Below are positions 51,301 through 62,660 of a stretch of 64,000 nt of DNA, one piece after another; positions within the stretch are counted from its first letter, which is position 1, and each line of letters begins with the position of its first letter. Source of the DNA: Thamnaconus septentrionalis. Taxonomy: Eukaryota; Chordata; Actinopteri; Tetraodontiformes; Monacanthidae. The stretch covers positions 873,001 to 937,000 of the forward strand of contig CM020502.1 in assembly GCA_009823395.1 (NCBI GenBank), given 5' to 3'. Under the pieces are notes generated by a model, which saw nothing but the letters and a program-made list of their open reading frames with translations, was not told the DNA's origin and ran no database searches. The position numbers were made by a program, and so were the translations under genes.

Positions 51301-53074
51301 AAATATACCTTGTTTTGTTTACATTCAGCCAAATATGATAATTAAATTAGGAATTCTGAGAGGTCCATGAAGTATTTCTGCTATTCTTTTTCTTTTCTTG
51401 CACAAGCACCAGTAGTGGCAGTGGGGCTACACAAAAAGCATTATAATATATTAGAAGTTTAGTAATTATTGCAACTTCGCCAACTATTTCAAAATTGAGT
51501 GCTCGTTATTTTACATTTATTTTCTCCTATGACCTCCCAGTTGTTTTGAGTTTGTGTTTGGTTAACGAGAAGTTACTTGTAGAGTCAGTTGCATTAAGAG
51601 AGATTAAGATTTAGCTTGAGTTGGTTCAGAGCCATTAGTATCAAATAGAAACAAATTAACAGCAAAGTGTGAGTGTCTAACCAAACAATTTATTTTTTTT
51701 CCTAAAGACCAAGTATCTAAAATTATTTTTATATATTAAAAAAAATCATCATCATTGCACAGTGCACATTTATTGTTTAATTTGTTCGTTTAATAAACTG
51801 AAAATACATCAGTGTTATGTAAATACACATTTTAAACTTCTGTAATTTCTTGGAATTATTTAAAAATCATTAGCACTGGTGCAGATTTCAGCTGGGGCAG
51901 ATTAAAGTGTAAGAGGATACATGCAAAGGCATGGCTTTTCCTGTTGTATATGGACACTCACTGAAACAGTTGTCTAATAAGTAACCCTGTCTTGCACAGC
52001 TAATATTTTAGTAAGTGGTGTTTTTAAATGAGGATAATTGCATTTTTAATTATGTAATTCTATTGTTTTGTATTATTTTCTTTGCTCGGCATTCTCGGGA
52101 GTTTGTGTGTTGGGGGCACATTGCTAAGTCTGAATATCATTTCCCTTCTTTTGTTCTTGTTTGTCTTACATCGATACAACTGCCTCAAGCTGTTTATCAT
52201 ATCTTCTTTTTTCAGTTAAGCCTACAAAATTAACATAATCCTCTTTGCTCATCCACATCCGCCCACTCACACATCCCATGTGTTTATTGAATTTGTTTAG
52301 AGGAGCGTGTTCAGATAAGTGGCGCATTAGACTGACAGCAGGCGCACCGAATGACTTTGCAAACGTGATGCAGAGGAAGTCGCCTTTGAGATAGGACCGA
52401 GCGGAGGAGGAGGTGGTTGACGAGCAGGGATTATGAGGCCAATTCCATCCCAACTTTTTCTTCCCCTCATTAATCTTTGCATTGAGAAACAAGTTATTCA
52501 AATGCTAATGTCCAATAAAGATGTCAGCGGTTACATTTTACAGGGGCAGCACAAAGGCGCCAACAAAGTTATCCAAGTTTTGTTGAAGAGAACTTTTCTC
52601 TCTTTTGCACAACGTTTTGTCCGACTTGATGGTTTAAATGCAGAATTCCCTTTACCAGTCAGCGTGAAATGCCAGAAATCAGCCGATCCCACCTGTGTTG
52701 TTGCCTCTTTCCACGCGTCTGCCACAGCGCTGCAACATAGCGACTCGGGAAGGCTACAAACACAGGGCTAAATATGCCATTTTTCTCAGAGGTCTACAAA
52801 GGAGCATAGAATTTAGGATAATCAAACAAAGTTGTTCCACTGGAGTCTTAGGTTAAAAAAAAAATAAAGACACAAAAGTGGGTAGAATTTCAGAGAAATT
52901 ATTTGTAAAAGGAAACAGTAATTATTAGTAGTAAATTTGTTTCTGCTTCCCTCCAATTTACCAATTCATTACTTCTCTGTAAAGGTGAAACGCCCCCTTC
53001 CGGTCCTCACAAACAACCATTAAGTCTTAGAGTGTCAGACAAATTTTACTTTAATTCAAAACATCATCATTCTG
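48326..53074. other. Intergenic, no gene recognised; candidate conserved blocks
   Basis: Mostly unique AT-rich sequence. Denser homeodomain/POU-like motif blocks occur at 50790-51060 and 52410-52580. A 15-bp-stem hairpin lies at 50162-50201, and a copy of the dispersed motif at 52752-52776. Confidence 0.4.
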
Positions 53075-53080
53075 TTTATT
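53075..53080 (-). terminator. atp23: Candidate poly(A) signal of atp23
   Basis: TTTATT on the + strand, i.e. AATAAA on the minus strand, 414 bp after the stop codon. Position fits a short 3' UTR. Motif only. Confidence 0.5.
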
Positions 53081-53493
53081 TTAAAGACAATTTACACTCT
53101 TATACGTGACATCAGAGGAGGTATGTGTGGCATCGAAAAGCTGAAGGTCGAAGGAAACCTGGGTTTCCTTCGAAGCACCCATAGAAAAAAAAAGTCTAAA
53201 AACAAGTAAAGTAAATCGCTGGGGCCTCATCCAACACTTCATTCAGTACCAGAGCAAAAAAAAAGAAAATCACCACTCCCAATCCCTTTGTACAGATTTA
53301 GTGTTCAAATAATAGACATTGAAATGTACTGAGGCTCTTTAATTTTTTTCTTTCCAAGGACAACTTGTTCTGTGGAGAATCCCTTCTGAAGGGGTTGGCG
53401 TTTGCCAAGTCCACGTCGTTGAGACTTTTGATGCTGCCAGTCATCAGTCAGCATAGGACAGAAGAGAATGTGGGGAAGGACAAAAAAAAAGGA

Positions 53494-53697
53494 CTAAAGG
53501 TTGGCGTAGTATCGATCTCTATTCTCGTAATCTCTGTAGGCAAACTGAGCATCCTTCTTGCTGTGCGGGATCCTTCCAAACGGCGCGTGGTCCTTGAAGC
53601 ACGTGTCGAACACCTCGTCCACGATCTTCTCCGCCTCCTCTCGGCTGATGTTCCTCACAGCTAGGATGGAGCGGAGGGCCCGCCCTCTGACGCACGC
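53494..53697 (-). CDS. atp23: atp23 exon 6 and stop
   Basis: Encodes [38 protein letters not shown] and [11 protein letters not shown], then TAG at 53494-53496. Length and end match the mammalian protein. Confidence 0.95.
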   Translation of the reverse strand, partial: ACVRGRALRSILAVRNISREEAEKIVDEVFDTCFKDHAPFGRIPHSKKDAQFAYRDYENRDRYYANL

Positions 53698-55852
53698 CTG
53701 TCCGAAAGAGAGAGAGACCAGGTCGGGTGAGGTGAGGTGAGAAGCTCGAACCTCAAACATTTCCAATGGGGAGCAGGGGGTGCGGGGGGGAATGAAAGCT
53801 TTCCTCTGGCGGGTACCTGTTGGTGTTGCTTAAAGCCGAAGTTGAATCTCGCTGCTTCGTTTTTAAAGGTGCAGTCTCCGCTGAGGTTAGCTGCCCGGAT
53901 CTGTAAAAAAAACAAGTCTTGCTCAGAAAATAAAAATAATTAAATCGTTTCCATTTTGAATTTCCATTTTTGAAGACTAGAAATCCTTACATGAGAACAA
54001 AAGCACATTTTCTTTCTAACTTTATTATTTTGTACTTTACTTCTGAACAAGCAAGATGCCTGTAGTTGTTGAACCAGTCCACGTGCGCCCGGCAGTGGTC
54101 AAAGGCGTGAATCAGCTCATGAGTGACCACTCGGGTCATGTGCGACTGCTGGTGGATGTTGTTCTGACACAAGACAATCTGCGAAAGCAAGCCAAAAAGA
54201 AAATGCAAGTCTCGATTCTTGTCAGGTTCATTTTGGCGAATCTGCCCCACCTGACCACCAGGGTCTCTTCTGTACCTGTGAAGAAGCTGCGTCGAAGCCT
54301 CCGCTGACAGTCCCATCACAGTCCTCGCAGGAGAAATGTCTGTCCTTGAACACTTTGCTGCATTCGTTGGATGGGGCAGGGGTGAAGTTGGGGATTTGGA
54401 AACGGCAAATGTGTTGACACACTTAAAATACACAATAAAACTAATGACAGCAAGGCCTTTTGAATATTAGACATGCACCACAATTGGAAAGCTGTCCTAC
54501 ACACGGGCGTAAGGAACCAGAGGGGAGGGGAGGGACCTGATCCTCCCTCCCCCCAATATTGGAGGCACATTTGTCCCACTCAAAAATTATACAGCAAGAG
54601 AGAAAACTATTTGATTTTGAAATATTCAACTCAACTCCTTCAACAATTTTGGTAGTCTTCAGTCAAGTAGAACAACCAAAATCCATGTGTACAGATAGGT
54701 GTTAGTTCAAATGTAACAACAGCAAAGCCATCGTGGCCAAAATGTTAGCGATTATTTTATGCCAAAGGAAAAGTAGATTACATTTTGAAGAACTTAGGAC
54801 TTAAAGGATGATATTACAGTCTCTATATTTTGGTTCTTATGCAGGCTTAATACTAAGCATTATAGCATGGGTTATGGTGAGTTGTACAGCATGGCAATGT
54901 TCTATGAATCAAGCAGAGGAACAGATGGAGGCAGAAGGACAGTGAGCAAGCAGGAAGTAACAATGAAGGGAAAAGAGGCTCTCAGAAAAGAGGCTCCATC
55001 TAAATATGTACTGCCATCATGGCAGATATTTAAGCAAATAGTAATTTCAGAAACTGATGGAATGTACAACTGTCACACTGTTTTTCGCAACTTAATACGC
55101 TTAGACTCATTATGAAGTGTTTGCCACAGATGGTAAATAAAGAAATGGCACTGGTGAATAATGGAAGTATCCAAATGTGCACAACCCTCTCTTTCAAAGA
55201 GTGTTCAGTTGAACATTTGGATTTGAACTTGAAATGACACTTACCATCCAGAACTTTTCATGGCACTGAGGAGGAGTTTGGCATATGGACCTGAGAGCCA
55301 GAGAAAGCAGAGATGAGCAGCTGCTCCATGTATCTCTCTACCTGCCTACAGAAAGGATTGCTAGCTTAGCCTTCCTGACTTATTCCAATCAATTCAATCA
55401 TTCTTAATTGGTTCCGAGATTCAGAAGTTACTTTGTTACAGTCTGATCACCTTAAAACACAAATGTACAACCCCAAAACATATCATAGAAACAATAAATA
55501 CGCAACGTTATATAGCAGGAAAAAAATATGAAGCACGTGAAAGTCTTGATCAGAACTGATAACATACGCGGAGGGCGAAAATGACGAAATGCTATAGGCT
55601 TTACTTCTTGCAACACCACTGTTGTATTTAATTCGACGCCTGTATTGAGCTTGACGGACATGACACTTCCTTCGAAAGAGTTGCAGAATGGCTAGAACAC
55701 TTACTAGTCTCCATAGCGAACTGTAACATGACCTGACACTTGTGGTGGAAAGTGAACAGGCTCTGGCCGATAGATCCCTTCTCGTACGTCCCTGCGCTCC
55801 TCTCCGGGAATAAGTCGTATCCATATTCCTCCTTTGGCTCGGTCTGATTCAT
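53494..55852 (-). CDS. atp23: atp23: mitochondrial inner membrane protease ATP23 homologue (6 exons)
   Basis: A zinc metalloprotease of the mitochondrial intermembrane space. In yeast it processes the Atp6 precursor and assists F0 assembly; the human gene is also called XRCC6BP1/KUB3. Six exons (55852-55705, 55290-55245, 54357-54276, 54178-54041, 53900-53817, 53697-53494) join in phase to 233 residues, against 246 in human. The zinc site is HELIHAFDH (about residues 112-120), a HEXXH motif. Other conserved blocks are [73 protein letters not shown] and [11 protein letters not shown] at the C-terminus. The start is the ATG complementary to 55850-55852, the first ATG in frame. All introns are GT-AG. 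It appears intact. Confidence 0.96.
53817..53900 (-). CDS. atp23: atp23 exon 5
   Basis: The 84-nt exon encodes [20 protein letters not shown] and FGFKQHQQ, matching human [20 protein letters not shown]. The donor is CAG|GTACCC. Confidence 0.95.
54041..54178 (-). CDS. atp23: atp23 exon 4: catalytic HEXXH
   Basis: The 138-nt exon encodes [36 protein letters not shown] and RHLACSE. It contains the metal-binding HELIH and the downstream conserved His. The donor is GAA|GTAAAG. Confidence 0.96.
54276..54357 (-). CDS. atp23: atp23 exon 3
   Basis: Encodes [20 protein letters not shown] and FDAASSQ. The CxxC pair is characteristic of the family. The donor is CAG|GTACAG. Confidence 0.95.
55245..55290 (-). 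CDS. atp23: atp23 exon 2 (46 nt)
   Basis: A small exon between CTCTCAG and G|GTAAGT on the minus strand. It encodes [14 protein letters not shown], matching human PYVKLLLDAMKHSG. It completes a Ser codon at its start and opens a Cys codon at its end, so both phases agree with the neighbours. Confidence 0.93.
55705..55852 (-). CDS. atp23: atp23 exon 1
   Basis: Encodes [20 protein letters not shown] through to [11 protein letters not shown]. The donor is A|GTAAGT. As in other ATP23 proteins, the N-terminus is poorly conserved; FHHKCQVML aligns with human SNQKCQLRL. Confidence 0.92.
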
Positions 55853-55939
55853 GGTGTGGGATGTCAAAATGTTTAAACGTTAACGTTAGCATAGGAACAA
55901 CGATATGCTGCTAGCTAGCAAGGGAGGTCATAGCTTCAG

Positions 55940-55980
55940 CTGCGTACATCACGTGGGAAATATAGGTCAAAGGTAACTGA
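55940..55980 (-). promoter_or_regulatory. atp23: Candidate atp23 proximal promoter motifs (E-box and DR1-like)
   Basis: About 100 bp upstream of the atp23 ATG lie CACGTG at 55950-55955 and a DR1-like AGGTCAAAGGTAA at 55964-55976. Such motifs bind bHLH factors and nuclear receptors, respectively, in many mitochondrial-gene promoters. No TATA box is obvious. Functional use is inference. Confidence 0.4.
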
Positions 55981-56615
55981 ACGGAATGTTTATTTTGTTT
56001 TGCTTTGTTTTTTGTTTTTTTCCCCGCTATTATTTTAAGGCTGACGCCAAGACCTATTCTGGCTTTTCAATACTGTACGCAACAAAACGGTTTCTTAAAT
56101 GTCGCGTGTCAGAGGTTAAAAAAAAAATTAAAAAAAAATCGCACTGAAAGGATGTTTTTATTCTGCGAAGCGGATGACTTCGATCTAAAATGTTTTGCTC
56201 ATAGGGGCTTCTATTAAAGTATGATAGATATGAGCTTTGCTGCACATAATTTCAGTCAAATTGTGTGTTGTTGTTGTTGTTCTTTTTTGCACATGTCTAG
56301 ATGTTGGGTTGACGCCGAGGTATGATGACTGCTAGATGCTGTGACTCTTCACTTTTGCTATTTGAACGGTTTAATATTTCTACTAGGGTGTAGAGTATCT
56401 GTATTACATAGGCGATCTTTGGTTATGTACAGCGCAAAGCCTGTTACTATTGGCCCGATTGGGAAAATTAAAAATGCGGGGGAAAAACACGGAATTGAAT
56501 TGCGTGATGAAATGTAATCATTTTTCGGGATTCAGTAGGGACGCGTCTGTTAAATTGTTTGTCTTTTTCTCTAATGGCTTAAGAATGTATCGTTGTCTTT
56601 TGATGCCTTCCCCTT

Positions 56616-56616
<1 letters not shown>
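55981..56616. other. Intergenic between atp23 and the tRNA, no gene
   Basis: T-rich and A-rich tracts and a (TTG)n run near 56265-56280. Nothing coding. Confidence 0.4.
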
Positions 56617-56682
<66 letters not shown>

Positions 56683-56765
56683 TGATGATTATTATTATTA
56701 TTATTATTATTATTATCATTATTATTATTATCATTATTATTATTATTATTATTTATTTATTTATT
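56617..56765. repeat. (AAT)n(GAT)n(ATT)n inverted trinucleotide array
   Basis: About 21 AAT units (56617-56680), three GAT units, then about 22 ATT-type units with a few ATC interruptions. The two halves are reverse complements, so the locus can fold on itself. Confidence 0.95.
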
Positions 56766-56990
56766 TGGCGGGGGGGCAGTATTGAACTGTCACGACGTTT
56801 GCTCACAGCCGGAAATCACCCAGGAAGACCACGGATTACGTTAAAATTATTATTATTATTTATTAGACAACATATTTCTATAGGTAGGATGATTTAATGG
56901 GTGGATAAATACTTTTTATGAAAAAAGAGGACTAAATCCAGAAGTGTATTTACTCTTTTGCATTTGTCACTCATCAGGAGCACAAAGAAA

Positions 56991-57107
56991 ACATCCATCC
57001 ACTCATTTTCAATACCCGCTTCTTCCTGAGCTCAGGGTCACGAGGAACTGCTAGAGCCAATCTCAGCTGTCATAGGGCGAAGACAGGGTGACACCCTGGA
57101 CAAGACA
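56991..57107 (-). mobile_element. SINE/L2-type 3' end, copy D
   Basis: ATACCCGCTTCTTCCTGAGC, CAGCTGTCATAGGGCGAAGA and GACACCCTGGACAAG match the tail half of copy C (37198-37568) in the same orientation. 5'-truncated. Confidence 0.82.
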
Positions 57108-57232
57108 CAATGAAAACAATGAAATACAATTTGCAACAGAGCTTTTACAGTTTAAATTATTAAATAAATGAACATACTGTCGTTTTATCCCTGTTGGATA
57201 TTACAAGCATTTTGCTTTAACAGTTGCGGACG

Positions 57233-57239
57233 AAAAAAA
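57233..57239 (-). terminator. Pol III oligo-T terminator of tRNA-Leu
   Basis: Seven consecutive A on the + strand, i.e. TTTTTTT on the minus strand, begin seven bases after the tRNA 3' end. Confidence 0.85.
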
Positions 57240-57245
57240 TTCAGT

Positions 57246-57328
57246 TGTCAGAAGTGGGATTCGAACCCACGCCTCCAGGGGAGACTGCGACCTGAACGCA
57301 GCGCCTTAGACCGCTCGGCCATCCTGAC
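57246..57328 (-). tRNA. tRNA-Leu (anticodon CAG)
   Basis: On the minus strand an 83-nt tRNA starts GTCAGGATGGCCGAGCGG and ends GGGTTCGAATCCCACTTC plus TGACA. The 7-bp acceptor stem GTCAGGA pairs with TTCTGAC with one G-T pair. The anticodon arm is CTGCGTTCAGGTCGCAG, giving CAG. The long variable arm typical of Leu tRNA is present. The A box (TGGCCGAGCGG) and B box (GGTTCGAATCC) are intact, and there is no intron. It reads CUG codons. Confidence 0.97.
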
Positions 57329-57689
57329 TACTGAGATACGGAGCACAATTTACATAAATAACCATGCGTCTACGTGTGTGTGATAATGTATGGAATCACA
57401 GGAGTACCAAAATTAATAAAAATAAATTATAATTTAATTAATAAATTAATGACTACAAATAGAAAGGTACATTTTGTCTTTGTCGTTTCCGTTTTATCAT
57501 TGTAAAAGACAAATGGAGAAACAATAAAAACATTTTATTTTTTTTTGCCTTTTCCTTGTATTTTGTTTTGCCTTTTCTTTTTGCCTTTGCCTTTTGCCTT
57601 TGCTTAAAGGCAATCAGACGGCTGTGGGTGGGGCTTTCCGACCGGGATGAGTAATCGACACCTGATCGCTCCAAGGCTAGTTTAGCTAG

Positions 57690-57960
57690 CTCCTTGGGCT
57701 CTGGGTTGTGACAGGCTCATTTTCCACCGGCGCTTCTTGGCTTCACGGTGCGGCTCCACTGCAACTGTGTTTTACAGCAGCAAGGCTGACCGAAGCTCCC
57801 TTGGCGTTTGCTGCCCCGAATTAAAAGCTTTTACTTTTTAGTATTGACCATGTTTTTCCCCAAAAACATTTTAGTCGGGCTTAAACCTTCTTTAATACTG
57901 TTGACTTGTTTCAAATCACTGTCCTAGCTGAGAAACACAAACAGAACATGGAGTTATATG
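57690..57960. mobile_element. Diverged relative of the 1095-2145 DNA element
   Basis: TTTTAGTCGGGCTTAAACC, TTCTTTAATACTGTTGACTT and TCAAATCACTGTCCTAGC align with the segment at about 1290-1370 in the same order and orientation. TIR ends are not recognisable. Confidence 0.65.
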
Positions 57961-60041
<2,081 letters not shown>

Positions 60042-60042
60042 G

Positions 60043-60099
<57 letters not shown>

Positions 60100-60117
60100 A
60101 TATCTATCTATCTATCA
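60042..60117. repeat. (CTAT)n tetranucleotide microsatellite
   Basis: About 18 CTAT units with one TATA interruption. Confidence 0.96.
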
Positions 60118-60411
60118 TCTTCTCAAGAGGAAGGACTTGCAGAGGTGAGGGAACTGCTCTGAAACAGAATCCTTGTCTTGCTCGAACGTCCATTTAAGAG
60201 CTTGAAGAAATTTCCACCTTTGCTGGCCAATTGGCCTCCTCCTGACTCGTGGGTACATGTCCAGACTACATTTTGAAGATTTGCTATTTTTGTAGGGCCA
60301 GCTTTGCTTTCCCAATGTACTTTCCCCAAATACTGCAAATCCTTCCATGATCCATAACAAAACAGGATCGGCTAGCGGAAGGTTTAACGTCCCACTTTCT
60401 CCAGACGGCTC

Positions 60412-60415
<4 letters not shown>

Positions 60416-60445
<30 letters not shown>

Positions 60446-60446
60446 A
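60416..60446. repeat. (GT)n microsatellite
   Basis: About 14 GT units in the p38 intron. Confidence 0.93.
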
Positions 60447-61149
60447 TTGCTGTACAGCAGACAGTCTAAAGCTGAGTCATTGTTTTGGTGTTTGTTTGGT
60501 TTTTTGGGCCCAGTGAAAGCAGACAAAACAACCCCCAGAGTGACCCACGCTCCAAAGCTTCCGAATCTCCTTCATTTGCTTCCCTCTTTGGCAGTTTTTC
60601 TCGGGATAAAAAATGCGCCCGTGTTACAGGGATGTCAAATGCTGCACTTACAATCTGGTTAGCCGATTATCCAAAAGCATTGTTTGAGGACAGATGGCCT
60701 CTCTCCTAAGGCCGGAGTCGACTGCAGAGTTCCTTGCCTTCTAAAAAGCTTTTTTTCCCCTTTTGCCGTGGTTGCCAGGCGATGCTCAGGGGTCGGAGGC
60801 TTTGGGTGTTAAGCGTCAAGATGGCGCTGTAGTCCTGTAGAGGCCTTATAAAAACTAAATTTGAGTTCCATTCAAACTCCTGCCCAAGCAATTTTATAAG
60901 AATATATATGCAACGGTGTTCAAAGATGAATATGACTCTTGATTGCTGCATCATTTTTTTAAGCTATGGGCCTGTTTTTGTTGCAACACTGAAACGATGC
61001 AGTTTCCCAAGCAACATTGAGCGAATGGCTGAAAATTAGCGCTCAAAGCCACTTTTGCATCTCCAATACATCCTTCCCACACACAGCGAGATGTGCACTC
61101 AAACCTGGTTGGAAATCTGACAGGAAGTGAAGCATTTTATTGATTTTGT
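60447..61149. other. p38 intron, no exon recognised
   Basis: Ordinary intronic sequence without repeats of note. Confidence 0.4.
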
Positions 61150-61219
61150 GAAGAAGAAGAAGAAGAAGAAGAAGAAGAAGAAGAAGAAGAAGAAGAAGAA
61201 GGAGAAGAAGAAGAAGAAG
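61150..61219. repeat. (GAA)n trinucleotide microsatellite
   Basis: About 23 GAA units with one GGA interruption, a pure purine strand. Confidence 0.96.
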
Positions 61220-62085
61220 TGTGTGTTAATCCCACATTGGGGAAATTTGCAGTGTGCGTTTACAAGCGGCTTTTTCTTGCCCGCTTTTTCAAGATTTTAC
61301 ACGCCGGACATGCTGAAGCAGTAAAACCGTCAAGTCAAACACTTTCTTTTCCAATTTTTAGATCACACACATGCAAACAAAGCACATTCCTCTGCACACC
61401 ACCCACCACTGCCACCCTTTGTTAAACGCTGATCTCCAGCCATTGTCGGTGACTTTTGCATGGCAGATCCCGATTCTCTACAAGGGTGGAGGGCAAGGGA
61501 GAGGGGGCCTCAGACGATGACATGCAAAGTGTCCGCGAGGGGCGATCTTCCTCTCCACCTGCTCGGCGGGACAGTTTGTTGTGTCCAAGGAGAAAGGCCT
61601 GTCTCACGGTAGCGGGCTCTGGGGGGTCAAAGAATCCAACGAGACGATATAATCCTTTACAGCCGTGGCTGAAGAACTTACGTTCCCCTGCCACCCTCGG
61701 GACTTGGAGAGAGTCGATGCGACGAGGAAACGGAAGCTTAGACGAATAGCGGGAGGTCACACAGAGGGGAATCTAGGCGAAGTGATTTAATATTTCAACA
61801 CACGGCACTTCTTAAATGTTTATAAGTTGTTGAGAGGCCCGAGAGTTCGGCTGACGCTACACCATTGCATCCCCCAGCCAGACATGTTATCCTCTCGTCT
61901 CCCTGATCCCGTTGCATAATCGCTGGGTCGTCTCAGTGCTTCCAGATGAAAAAGAAAGAACAAGAAGAAGGGAAAAAAGCCCAAATCTGGTTTCTTTCTG
62001 ATGAGTCAGACATGAACATCGAAGGAGAACGTGTACTGAGCTGATTGTGGTCGCTTCAGAGGTGTTAAAGGTGCACATAACATAC

Positions 62086-62660
62086 ATTCAAAAGTTTGGG
62101 GTCATCGACTCATTTCCGCATTGAACTCCATTATAACCAGTTTTATGAAGTAATGATCTTGAATGCCCTGCGTTCATTGTAAATCAATCATCAGTCAGGA
62201 TGATTGAAGCTTCACAATTATGGGAACATTTTAGTGTTTCATGAAAACCATTTCAATGACTAATAATTTAAAGTTATTGAGAGAATTCCAAGTGTGTAAG
62301 ATTTTGTGTGGACACACTAAAAGTCAGCTGTTTTAAAGAGCCTAAAATATAAACCTTGATGCTTTGTTTACTCTTTTATGAATGAACACACACAACTAAG
62401 TGTCATCATAATACAAAGCTTTGTTTTAGAAGTTAAAGCATTCAACTTTGGTCATGATGGCTGCATATTGCACACTTGATAGTCATTCTTTGAAATCACA
62501 TTCAATCGGACATTCAAGGCGACAACTGTCAAAGCCATCCCATAATCATATTGTACGCTAGTAATATTCTTAGAGCATTCCAGTAGATTATTTCATGAAG
62601 CTGGTTATAATGGAGTTCAATGCAGAAATGAGGCGGTGACCCCAAACTATTGAACTTTTG
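62086..62660. mobile_element. Non-autonomous Tc1/mariner-like element with 55-bp inverted repeats
   Basis: The left repeat at 62086-62140 (TTCAAAAGTTTGGGGTCA to CTCCATTATAACCAG) and right repeat at 62601-62657 are inverse copies with only a few mismatches. The AAAAGTTTGGGGTCA terminus is seen in many Tc1-like fish elements. The interior encodes nothing. A flanking TA duplication is not clearly preserved. Confidence 0.82.

Noticed and set aside
55850..55867. An atp23 start five codons upstream of the ATG
   Set aside because: The upstream codon is TTG, not ATG; the ATG at 55852 is the first in frame.
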